Shown here: positions 34,963 to 45,753 of the stretch, piece by piece | How the letters are laid out: each line of letters starts with the position of its first letter | How positions within the stretch are numbered: the stretch's first letter is position 1 | From: Akebia trifoliata | Taxonomy: Eukaryota; Streptophyta; Magnoliopsida; Ranunculales; Lardizabalaceae | DNA: 64,000 nucleotides | NCBI GenBank assembly: GCA_017979445.1 | Contig: CM030707.1 | Span: 20,962,586 to 21,026,585 of the forward strand | Direction: 5' to 3' | Position numbers and translations under genes: made by a program | Notes under the pieces: model-generated | What the model was told of the DNA's origin: nothing | Seen by the model: only the letters and a program-made list of their open reading frames with translations | Databases searched by the model: none

Positions 34963-36193
34963 TGATGAGACTATCGTTGTTTTTCTCACCGGAGTTAATA
35001 ATAATCTTAGTTTTACCTTACTTGTGGGGTAAGTAGGGGATCGAACCCAAGAGAAAGGAGGAATAGAGCTAAGCTAAGAAGATAAAATTCAAATTAACTA
35101 AAAGGAATTAAAACTGTTTTTCTTTGTATTTTTGAACTTATAAGAAGATGTAAAATTGCTAGAAAATAAACTAAAGTAAATGAAATTAAAAGCAAGTAAA
35201 CTTATGAATTAAAACACCATTGGAGGTGGATCTACCTAAAACATGTTAATGAGCAATTTCTAGTCTCTAGCCTTTTTATAACTCAATCATAAGGGCTTGG
35301 TGTTAGCTCCTTAGATCGGAAAGTTTTGCAATTAAAATGAAATAAATGAACAAAAACAAAGTAGAATTTCTTGAGAACTTCTTACTACAAATTATCTAAT
35401 TTAAGCATACTTTATCTTGATCTAATCTAAGCATAAAGTATCTATATTAAGAATAAAATGTGCAAGAAACTTAAAGAGAATTCATAAGCATTTTAAATAA
35501 AAGAAAGGCATAAAATTAGAAATAACACAAGAACTTGCTCTAGGCTTTTCCACTCTCCAATGGAGGGGAACTTAGCCTAATGTCATTGCAAGAGAGGGAA
35601 GACAAGAGATGAAAGAACTTTTCTTCATTTCATGGAGAAAATTACAACTTCTTCTTCTTCTACTTCTTACAAGACTAGTTAACCAAAAGAAAATAACTAG
35701 AAAATGAAAATACAAAAAATAAGAGAATAGGCAAAGAGCCTTAGATTAAAGGAGTCTTGGATAAGAGAACCAAGATGGGACCCTTTCTCTAGAAATGAAG
35801 GCTCTATTTATAGAGAAAAATGTGTGTAGAAGAGTCTAAAAGTAGCCTCCACTTTTCTTTGCACAAAAAGACAAAAGAGTAGAATATGAGTTAAGGATTA
35901 GGGCATTCCAAAGGATTAGGGCATTCCAAAGTGTTAGGGCATTCCAAAGTGGGCCCAAATGCTTTTGCCTTAAGATTTTGATTCCAAATTGTTGATTTTC
36001 TGCACAAGAAACACACGTAATTAGATTTATCTAGTAAATGAATTTATTTATATATAATTAAGCCTAATTAACATGCAACGTGGTGGTTTGAGGCTTATCA
36101 TGATTATTATCTTAATATAGAGAAATAGGTACAAAAATCAAGATAAATATCCAGAAAATGTGCGTATAATTGAGTGTTTGGAGACACTCATCA
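34963..36193 (-). repeat. Athila 5' LTR (1231 bp)
   Basis: The plus-strand edges are tgatgaga and ctcatca, inverted terminal repeats with TG/CA ends. A minus-strand TATA-like tataaata is at 35805-35812. A 19-bp motif, tccaaaggattagggcat, recurs with variation near 35910-35945. Only this LTR remains. Confidence 0.87.
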
Positions 36194-36865
36194 AAACAAC
36201 TCTAATTAAAAGAATTCTAATTAAACACTAATTCTAATCTAAATCAACCCTTAAAAAAATCTATAAATAGGGGTCCTCATACCCTATTTTCGTATAAAAT
36301 CATAAACCCTAAGAGAAGTAGGAAAATCCCCCAAGCCTCCCATAAACTCTAGTTTTGGAGCCCCAACTCCTTACCTAACATCATTATTCGATTTTAGCCT
36401 AAAAAACACCTAAAAGCCCTTCAAAAACACCTCAAAATTCATAACAAACTCGAAGAATCCAGATAAAAAAAGAGATACCTTGCCTCGGAGATCAGAAATC
36501 AAATCCGGAGACAGAACGAAGCAAGGAGTACGGTACAATGATCAGTTTTTGTCGGATCTGAGGGAACAAGGTCTTTGCTATCAGAAAGGTATAATTTCTT
36601 ACTTTTTTTTTTTATTATCTACGTTTTTTAGCAATGTACTTATTTAAAAAATTAGTAGAGACAGGCTTCGGTCGGACGGGTTTGGTGCCTAACACCTCCA
36701 ACCCCGTAATATGATCCCCGAATTCAGGTTTTTTCTGTTCTAGATTAGTTCTTTATTCGTTTAGAGTCATTGATCGGTTCGTAGACCGTAATAACTAGGT
36801 GACGACTCCCAAACCTCAAGGGTCAAAAGCGGATCCGCGCACCCCGCGGATCAAGGGCGCTTTTA
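36194..36865 (+). repeat. LTR B, truncated 5' LTR of element X
   Basis: Matches LTR C from about 46788 on. TATA-like tataaata is at 36262-36269. The conserved-loop hairpin at 36677-36706 has arms cgggtttgg/ccaaccccg and a 12-nt loop. It ends gcgctttta, one base from the CA ending of its relatives. The first kilobase is missing because Athila inserted here and the far side was deleted. Confidence 0.85.
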
Positions 36866-36866
36866 G

Positions 36867-36884
36867 TGGCAACTCTACTGGGGA
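36867..36884 (+). promoter_or_regulatory. Element X primer-binding site
   Basis: tggcaactctactgggga directly after LTR B is a diverged form of the tggcgactcc-type site of the first Tat element. Confidence 0.75.
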
Positions 36885-36991
36885 CATTGAGGATCAAACT
36901 TGAAAAACCCCAAGTATGGGAGCATTACCAATAACCTAGTTGTTTTATTTGATTTTATTTTTAGTTAGTTTTTCTTTATTGTTCGTTTATC

Positions 36992-37032
<41 letters not shown>

Positions 37033-40000
37033 TGGGTCCAATCATTAATTTCGGTACAATTTTGGATATGTTAATCTGGCATATTATTATTCCTATATAT
37101 AGTTCAATCGAGAGTTACTTAGGGTGACCTTAAATAATACCAAATTTCAACGGATAAATTTGTTAGGGTGGAATAACGATCATTGAGGATGAAATAATGA
37201 AACGAAAATGATTTTTTTTTTTTTTAAAGGGAAGCATGTTCGATATATAACCTTTTTTTTCGTTAGTTGTTTTTCATTTTTTTTAGATGTTTTTGTAAAC
37301 AAGACATGCTGCCCATTGACAGCATATAGAATTTCAAACAATAAAAATTACAAAAAAAAAAAAAAATTCTGAATTTCTACCGGCAGAAACTTTTGGTGGT
37401 GTGTGCTTAGTATAAATCGACCAATGATTTTGGGGTGCTGTTAATAGAAAATCCATTTTACTTATCTATTTCCCATTCAACCCTTTTAAAATAGTTTTTT
37501 TTTAAAAGAGAATCCGTCGCCTTCTTCAACCGAATTTTCCTGTTAAACTCGTCCTCCTCAACCAAAACGAACCAAAGATCGATCGGTTTTGGCCTTTCAA
37601 TCCGGCCGATATTGATTAACTCGATCAGTTCCTTACAGTGAAGAGATATGGAGTTGCAAAACAGCAACCATCTCGAACCGAATTCCTCTATTAAACTCAT
37701 TTTCCTCAACCAAAATGAACCATAGATCGATTGGTTTTGTCCTTTCAATCCAGCCGAAATTGATCAACTCGAACAGTTCCTTACAATGAAAAGATTTGGA
37801 GCTGCAAAACAGCAACCATCTCGAAGTCTAAGCGATTTTGAAAGATTCCCTATGGAAATCGATGTCGCTCTCGGCTGTAGAGTATAGAGTTCGTGCTGAC
37901 TTGGATTGGTGAGAAGTCCCAAGAAGATGATTGGATCTTGTAAGAACAAGACATGTAGATCGGTTATTTAAAATGTTTTTTTGACAGAAATTTTCAAGTT
38001 TTATTTTTTCTGATCCGATAATTTAAAAGAAAATCTTCCGATTTCCCGCCAGAGTCTCGATTTCTTTTGATTTTAATATGGGTAGATTAATTCAAAACCA
38101 AAAACCAGGAGCTTGGTTCATCGATTTTGTCGGAATCACAACGCATATGGAGCTTTCGAATATGAACCCAGCGCCAACACAGAGTGTGGAATTTTCGGTT
38201 TCGTTTTTATTTTGGTTATTTTTAAACGATTGTTTGGAGAGGCTTAGGAATTTTATTGGATCTGTTTTCATGGAATTAGATTATGGAATTTTGAATTTGC
38301 AAAGAATCTCGATCTGTTGTTAAGGTGTTGACGATGAGAGGATGGCTGGAATATTTCTAGCCGCTAATTCAGCATCTTCAAAATCAATTCGGTTGATTTG
38401 GTGATTGGAAATCAACGATGATGATGTATGGTCCATCAAGACCTTTACATTTTCTTGTTCCCACCCTTCGATCAGTTGAACCTTCGTTGATTTTTTCTCT
38501 TGAGTCTCTTATATCAGATATTAGATTTGTAAACCATTCCACATTGGTTTGATTTAAGGATCACTTGAATAGAGAGACTTTGGAGTTTGGACTCTTCTCG
38601 TTTTTTCTCATGTTTCGAAATTTCTAAGGGTAAAAATGATCAGATCATAAGAAAAATCACTTCAAATTTTTTTTGTGTAAGTTCCCTTTTGTTTTTTTGT
38701 TTTTAAATCGATTTTAAAAAAAATAAAAAATATATAAGTTCAAGAATGATCATGGTTTTCTATTTCAACAATTATCATCCTCGTTCTTGGTACGATATTA
38801 TTTGGAATCCCAATTTGGTTTGGATCACCCAAAATGACCCTTGGTTGGACTATAAAAATTACAAAATCATGCTTATTGCAATGATCAGATCTAATTCATT
38901 ATCATATACCATATTCATTGATTAATTTTCCATGATTGATGTATGCAGGAGTTGTGCATGTTTAAATCTTGAATTGAACTATATGAATATGTTTCTGAAC
39001 AATGTATATCTACACTTGTATGATTTGATATCAATATCATATGGTTTAATTGGACTCATGGACCCATTTGTTTGAAAAAAGGCCCCAGGCACACCCCACC
39101 CTGTTTTGCACACACCACATGCACGTTTACTTTTTTACCCACTTACACGTCCAATATAGCCAACGTGGCACTAGTGCGTGGCCCGGTCTCTTCGGAGATG
39201 CGACGTCATTCATGAAAACCACAACTCCAGTCACGTACCTTAGGGTATATCAAACTGGGGCATCAATACCGTCTGATCAGGTGATTCTGAGAGATATATT
39301 GATGCACCCAGACTGTAGCGACTTGAGCCTTTGACCTATTGTATGCCACATAGTCACATGTCCCGATTGCCAACGTAGTACTAGTACGTGGTCGGTCCCC
39401 TCGTGGGATGCCAAACCATTTATGAAAACTACAACTCTTGACTCGTACCCATAGGTATGTAAAAGATAATCTAAGTATATCAATTGCACTTCTTGGTCAA
39501 AATCGGTATCTAAGCGAGATCTTGCCCCGCTGTACCCTACTGTACGAGGGGGATAGACTACGTCTATTCTAGACGAGAGGTATTTAAGTGGGCCTTTGCT
39601 CAGTATCGTGCGCCACTTCTCAACTGGAGATCAAACTAGCTGTTTTTGGCTTCAGAGAAGTGAGTTGAGATTTTAGATTATCACCTATATGGTATATCAA
39701 ACCAAGTCACCACGTACCGTTTGATTGAGTACGCTTGAGAGGTATATAGGTGTACTTGGGCAAGGGTGGCCAGATAAAAATGCATTGCATATAGTAAGCT
39801 TAGAGTCTAGAGACCTCCCCTATACGCCACGACTCAAACTAATCGTGGGTGTTCCCGGGTTGCTCTATTCAATCCAACAAAAAGGTAAGTGGGTGGACCG
39901 GTCCACACCGCTCCAATCAAACCCGCAATATCAGTCCAACCCAATAAACTTAATTGATGAGACATACTGGTCAATATCAAGTTAAACCAATTAGTCTCAC

Positions 40001-40406
40001 TGATAAATGGATCTTATGGATCAACAGATGCAATATTCAAATCCGTTGGGTCGAACCGGCCCAAACTTAAATGGGTACATAGTCCCAATCACCTTGCATC
40101 GGCCAGTTTAATTCAATAGACTGAATATTACATAATTAACAAGATCAGTAAATCATATTCATGTAGTATTTCTTGATCAAAATATTTCATTGGTTAGAGA
40201 TTTTGAATCTAGGGGTTAACTTAACCCATGCTATCAAGAGAAATCTCTATTTATTAAAAGTCTACTCTAGGGTCCATAACTAGTAATTCACCTTTGATGG
40301 GGTTTTCAGGGTTATCATTGCACCCAAACTCAAGCGTCCACCTCCTAATTGGAGTTGTAAGTCCAGTCGGTTAGAACGAACGTTGGTACCAAGTCAACAG
40401 GCAGAG
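36885..40406 (+). other. Element X long leader with simple and degraded repeats
   Basis: About 3.5 kb without a recognisable gene. It holds a (TA)n run at 36995-37029, a 152-bp tandem duplication at about 37520-37830 (caaccgaatt ... gcaaaacagcaaccatctcg in both), and a degraded duplication of about 210 bp at 39150-39490 (ccaacgtggcactagtgcgtgg versus ccaacgtagtactagtacgtgg). Long leaders with extra sequence are known for Tat elements. Confidence 0.6.
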
Positions 40407-41780
40407 ATGGCTTCAGAATCTGAACTTACAGAGATCCGTAAGATCTTGGCAGCCTTTGCCAATGATATCAACAGTATAAAAGACAAAGTAGAAGTCTTAG
40501 AACAGATTTCAGAATCAACTGGCAATCCCCTTAACGATCCTAAAGGAAAAAAGGTAGAAGAAAATACAGCGAGACGTGCCCATGAAGTCTTCGAACTCGA
40601 TGGAGACGAAGAGTATGCTGATGAGAATCCAGTGTTAGCCAACAGAATGTCTCAACTGGAGTCAGCTATGAAGAGTATAAAGGGTATCGATGAAATTACA
40701 GCAGGCATTGAAGCCCTGAACCGTATCCCTAGAATTCATCTGTCAAAGAAGTTTTTGATGCCTGAAATGGACAAGTTCAGTGGGGTAGGTTGTGCAAAAA
40801 CGCATCTTAAAGTGTATGCTACTAACATGCGCACTATGGGGCTTAACGACGAACATATGACATTACTGTTTCAACGAACTCTGTCAGAATCAGCTCTACG
40901 ATGGCTGATGTCTCAAGATCCAGCTACAGTAGGTACATGGGAGAATATGTCAAAGGCTTTCTAGCATCAGTACAAATACAGTACCGACATTGAAATTTCA
41001 AGAAGGGACTTGGAGTCAACTAAACAGAAGAATGGGGAAACATTTACTGACTTCATCGGTCGTTGGAGGGCCAAGACTGTACAAATGTAGGATAGACCTT
41101 CAGAGAAAGAACAAGTGGCTATTATCTTAAAAAATCTCTAGCAAGGGTATGCCCGACATCTAATCTCCCAATAACTTCCTACATTGGAGTCTCTATTGCA
41201 AGTTGGTAGCCAATTGGAAGATGCTTTCACTTCCGGAATCCTTTCCAATCATTCGGACAACAAGTTCAAAAAGCCTTTTACCAATTCCAAGTCTAGCGCT
41301 GATCACGCCTATGTAGCCAATACGTCTACTACACCTGTCCAATCTACTATCTTGCCTAGTAACCAAGTTAACCCTAGTCAACCTCGACCACGTAGGAAAT
41401 TTATCAATCTTGGTATGCCTTTGAGCATTGTTTTTCAGAAACTATTAAGTAAAGGGCTTATTGCACCTCTCCAACCTCGACCTTTACCAAATCCACTCCC
41501 CACTTCTCACAATCCCAACCTATTTTGTGATTTTCACCAAAATTCTGGTCATCTCACTGATCGTTGCGTTGCTCTTCGTCATACAGTTCAAGACCTCATT
41601 GACGCCAAAAAAGTTACTGTCCCTGTCCCTGAGCAGTCAAATGTTATTACCAACCCTCTACCCATTTACCAATCTTCTCAGACTTTGAACATGGTATCCA
41701 ATACTCAACTCTCGTTTGACCCAATCCTTCTCATCCGATCAGTTAATCATAAACCTCCTAGCCCCCTCTTACCAGAGTGA
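40407..41780 (+). pseudogene. Element X gag (Tat type)
   Basis: An ATG at 40407 opens MASESELTEIRKIL with a coiled-coil-like N-terminal region. The retrotransposon Gag core follows: MPEMDKFSGVGCAKTHLKVY, TLLFQRTLSESALRWL and, after TAG at 40962, SRRDLESTKQKNGETFTDFIGRWR. More stops occur near 41088 and 41140. From 41184 a proline-rich part and a Cys/His cluster (FCDFHQNSGHLTDRC) resemble the second half of Tat Gag. Several stops are TAG at likely Gln codons. Confidence 0.8.
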
Positions 41781-42089
41781 CGGTTCCTAATGAGGTTTTC
41801 ACCACCAAACGCAGTCTTGGCCAAGAGAGAAGAAGTAAGTTTGAAGAATGCAAAGAATCTGAAGAATAAGACTCAGTCCAACTGCTTAGAAATAGTTTCT
41901 CGAGTTCTCGGTTTGTAATTAAGTCCGTTGTGGGTAATTGTCTTTTGTTGTTTATGAGTCTTGAGTCTAGTTCTTTCTATCAATTCACTAATCAAGTCTG
42001 TCTTTTTATTTCTTATTTTGTTCTAATCAAGTTAGTTAGTCGAGTCTGCAATGGTGTCAGTAGCCCTATCTAAATTTAATTGAATAAAG

Positions 42090-42972
42090 AAAATTTTTGA
42101 ATACTTTGAGCGCATTAATGAGTTAACTAATAACTGGCTTCAAAGAGAAATTCCTCTAATAAAGAACCCCATCTTGAATGAGAAGATAAATGTCTTGCTC
42201 GAGGAACTAAAGGTCATTGACCTCGGAACAAAAATAATTCCCAAAAATTCAGATTGGATCTAACTTATCCCCAGAGGAGCACAAAGAGATGATGAATTTA
42301 TTCAGAAAATTCAAAAGACTTGCTTACATGGTCCTATGAGGATATGTCGGTTAAATTTGGAGTGTTGTTCAACATGAAATATATACCCATCCTGTGAGAA
42401 CACCACATATACAAACCAGAATAGACTGACATAATCAGAGGAGGGATAATAAAATGTATCAGTGCTGGAATTTTAAAATCGATGGAATAGTTGAAGCAGC
42501 CAGTAAAAATCTCAAGACAATCATCATGAAAATGTTTCAATCACACATCACATCGGGATTGGCCAGAGAAGTTACCATTCGCATTGTGGACATATTACAC
42601 TTCAATACAGTCTTCTACCAGAGTCACTCTAGTATGATATGGAAGCAATCTTACCGGTTAAAAAGGAAAATCTTGTATCTCAAGGTCTTGATGGAAGTTA
42701 ATTGTTAGAAACAGATTGGGTCTGTCAATGAAGAGGAGTCACTCGCATATTTGACAAGAAAGTCAAAGTTCACTTATAAGTCAAGGATCTAAGCATCAGA
42801 CTACCCAAAAAATTGAGTACTCTTCCTCGATCATAGAAAGTTTGAACTCAATTGGAGAGATTCAATCATTAAGGAAATATTATCTGAAAAAATTGTTAGA
42901 CTTCAAGATCATGATGGAATCGAATTACTAGAGTCAACCAACCTTGACCGGATCAAACGGTACTACACTTAA
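42090..42972 (+). pseudogene. Element X pol remnant: pre-RT linker fused to integrase end
   Basis: The linker includes LKVIDLGTK near 42210, comparable to NLGTEDDP in the other Tat element, then LTWSYEDM near 42327 and the start of RT (KCISAGILKS). At about 42475-42485 it passes straight to the late integrase motif DGIVEAASKNLKTII. The degraded C-terminus ends LDRIKRYYT with a stop near 42970, matching TVKKYYA of the other element. About 2.5 kb of RT, RNase H and integrase core is missing. Confidence 0.7.
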
Positions 42973-43490
42973 GGAGGCCATCTTTGGCCGAATCAATTTT
43001 CCTACTACCCAGTTCATTATCTCTTTTCTCAACCCTTTGCAACCTTTTAAAAAAAATGATGCCTTTTTCTTTCTCAGCTCGATCACCTAGCCTAGGGGAG
43101 GAAAAATCTGAACTACGTTTTGGTCTGATCTTAAAAATTTGGGGTACGTAGGCAACCTGAGAAGTTACTTTAGGCCCGACCACATCAAAATAAAAAAAAT
43201 AAAAATAGATTCCCCGATAAAGAAAAAATCTAAAAAGAAAAATATTCAAAAGAAAAAAATTCTCAAAGTGGGGAAGAAAATTTAAGGAAAAAGAAAATAA
43301 TTTAAAAGGATATGCCACACAAGAGGCATTTAGGTTTTTGAGCCTCAAGATTCCTTTCTTTTTATACCCAGTCCTAAGCTTACCCATGAAAGTCCTCCTA
43401 AGTACCATGCGAAAAGTCAAGAAAGATAGCAAAGCATGATCAGACAGCAACTCAAGAAGTTCAAACAGGAAGAAAAAAAAGAGAGCCTGC

Positions 43491-43692
43491 TAGGTTGAAA
43501 ACCCAAAAGGGCAACTTAGGCAAAAATTAAGGCAAGCTCGCGAGGTTAAAAATCTGAAAGGATGACCTTGGCAACAATCAGAACAAGGAAAAAAGAAAAA
43601 ATTGTAAGCTCGCTAGATCGAAAACCTAAAAAGGCGATCTAGGCAAAAGCTAGAGCATGCTCGCTAGATTAAAAACTTGAAAAGGCAATCTA
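43491..43692 (+). other. Four AAAA-bulge hairpins in element X 3' UTR
   Basis: Outer stems: taggttg/caactta (43491-43518), gaggtta/tgacctt (43542-43569), tagatcg/cgatcta (43614-43641) and tagatta/caatcta (43665-43692, one mismatch). Each has AAAA after the 5' arm, an inner 3-bp stem, a 4-nt loop and a following RGGCAAAA-like tail. The stem sequence differs between copies but pairing is kept, including by G-U pairs. Confidence 0.7.
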
Positions 43693-44348
43693 GGCAAAAC
43701 TTAGAGCAATCAAAAAAATAAAAGAAAATCTCAATTGAGTTGAGAAGCTTAAAAGACAGTCCGAGCAAAAACATCAGAAGTCCTAATGATCAAGTTTCAG
43801 TTTGAACCAAATATAGACTTAGTGGATACAAGTATCTTGTCTATGATTGATCTGAAGAGTTTCATGTCCCTAAGCGAACCGACGGGGAGAAAGAACAAAT
43901 TCTATGATGAATTTCAGAAAGAAATATTTTGTTCCAATTTCTTTGAGCCTGACTCAAAATCTTCAATATAAAAAGTCAAAATTAAAAGTTAAACCTTTAT
44001 TGCGCTTGCGGTAATCAAGGATTTCAAAATTTCATAACAAGTGCACTTCCTTTTTCTAAAAAGTATAGTTTCCCCCCTTACACTAGGGGCATTTGTTTTC
44101 AAATTATGTTCAATTATCCCTAGTGTAATATTCCCTGTCAAACTAGGGGCATTTTGGTTCTGAAGTCTGGTCATTTTCAACCCCAAAGGATAAGGTTAAC
44201 TTTGAATTAAAGGTTACCTTCTTGATAGTAATTTTGAAAACTCCTCAGATTCAAAGAGAGTTAAAATGTTTATCGGACCTTCATAAAATCCAACTTTTTA
44301 TTATAAAAAAAAAAAATCAAATGCGAGGTTAATCCCCCGTTTGTTCCG

Positions 44349-45375
44349 TCAAAGCTTAGTTCATTATTCTTGCACCCTGGCAGGTAGAATAGAACTTCCT
44401 AAAAAAGAAAAAAAATTAGTTCATTACTCTTTCACTCCGAGTAGGTAGAGTAGAACTTCTCAAAAAAAATTAGTTCATTACTCTTTTACTCCGAGTAGGT
44501 AGAGTAAAACTTCAAAAAAAATTAATTCATTACTCTTTCACCCTGGGCAGGTAGAGTAGGACTCCCAAAAAAATTAGTTCATTACTCTTTCACTCCGAGT
44601 AGGTAGAGTAGAACTTCCAAAAAAAAATTAGTTCATTACTCTTTCACCCTGGGCAGGTAGAGTAGGACTCCCAAAAAAATTAGTTCATTACTCTTTCACT
44701 CCGAGTAGGTAGAGTAGAACTTCCCAAAATAATTAGTTCGTTACTCTTTCACCTTGGGCAGGTAGAGTAGGACTCCCAAAACAATTAGTTCATTACTCTT
44801 TCACTCCGAGTAGGTAGAGTAGAACTTCCCAAAATAATTAGTTCATTACTCTTTCACCCTGGGCAGGTAAAGTAGGACTCTCAAAAAGCTTAGTTCATTA
44901 CTCTTTCACTCCGAGTAGATAGAGTAGAACTTCCAAAAAAAAATTAGTTCATTACTCTTTCACTCCGAGTAGATAGAGTAGAACTTCCAAAAAAAAATTA
45001 GTTCATTACTCTTTCACCCTGGGCAGGTAGAGGACTCATAAAAAATTAGTTCATTACTCTTTCAATCCGAGTAGGTAGAGTAGAACTTCCCAAAAAAATT
45101 AGTTCATTACTCTTTCACCCTAGGCAGGTAGAGTAGGACTCTCAAAAAGCTTAGTTCAATACTCTTTCACTCAGAGTAGGTAGAGTAGAACTTTTCCAAA
45201 AAAAAATTAGTTCATTACTCTTTCACCTTGGGCAGGTATAGTAGGACTCCCAAAAAAATTAGTTCATTACTCTTTCACTCCGAGTAGGTAGAGTAGAATT
45301 TCCCAAAAAAATTAGTTCATTACTCTTTCACCCTGGCCAAGTAGAGTAGGACTTTCAAAAAATTAGTTTATTACT
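44349..45375 (+). repeat. Alternating two-type tandem array, about 20 units of 50-58 bp
   Basis: Units share ttagttcattactctttca. Two variants mostly alternate: ccctgggcaggtagagtagg (type 1) and ctccgagtaggtagagtaga (type 2), giving a roughly 105-110-bp higher-order repeat. Each unit holds a 6-bp stem, tactct/agagta. The first unit has tattct/agaata, a paired change. It lies just upstream of the PPT of element X. Confidence 0.85.
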
Positions 45376-45740
45376 CGTTCACCTAGGGTAGGTAGAGGAA
45401 GACATTCAAATTTTGCTCAGATTATGCTCACTTTGCTCAGATTATGCTTAGTTTTTTTTTCTCAATCTTTGCTCAGTTTCACACAATACATACACTCACA
45501 CTTGCACTTTTTAGTCAGGGAGAATTCTCTAAAATTCAAGGATCTGACACTGTCAGTGAGAGCTCACGCTCAAGGACCTGACAACTTTTTAGTTCGGGGA
45601 GAGTTTTACGCTCAAGGATCCGAACATCTTGGCGAATTGTTAAATCAGGCTGCAAAATGAACTGTCACTAACTTTGGCATTCAGATATCGCACTATCTAC
45701 CAAAATAGATTTGCTATCTAGTTTGCTTCAATCCTCTGCC

Positions 45741-45753
45741 AAAAAGGGGCATC
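45741..45753 (+). promoter_or_regulatory. Element X polypurine tract
   Basis: aaaaaggggcatc directly before LTR C. Confidence 0.82.

Larger units (their letters stand above)
28300..36193 (-). mobile_element. Athila-like Ty3/gypsy element, 3'-truncated
   Basis: Reading on the minus strand: 5' LTR (36193-34963), Asp-type primer site, leader, gag, protease, RT, RNase H and integrase, then abrupt fusion to LTR A. RT and Gag motifs ([18 protein letters not shown] in integrase) fit Athila. The env-like region, 3' LTR and left target duplication are lost. Frames are broken in many places. It inserted into the 5' LTR of element X. Confidence 0.88.

Noticed and set aside
34763..35032. Lys/Phe-rich frames on both strands
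   Set aside because: A/T homopolymer-rich Athila leader; low complexity.
3767..36884. tRNA genes at the tRNA-like motifs
   Set aside because: The matches are 12-18-bp primer-binding sites next to LTRs, not complete tRNA genes; no cloverleaf was found in the window.
36995..37029. (TA)n run as replication origin or promoter
   Set aside because: Simple microsatellite in a retrotransposon leader; no supporting feature.
42953..43450. 165-codon minus-strand frame
   Set aside because: Lies across the end of the X pol remnant and its 3' UTR; no domain, and it opposes the element's coding strand.
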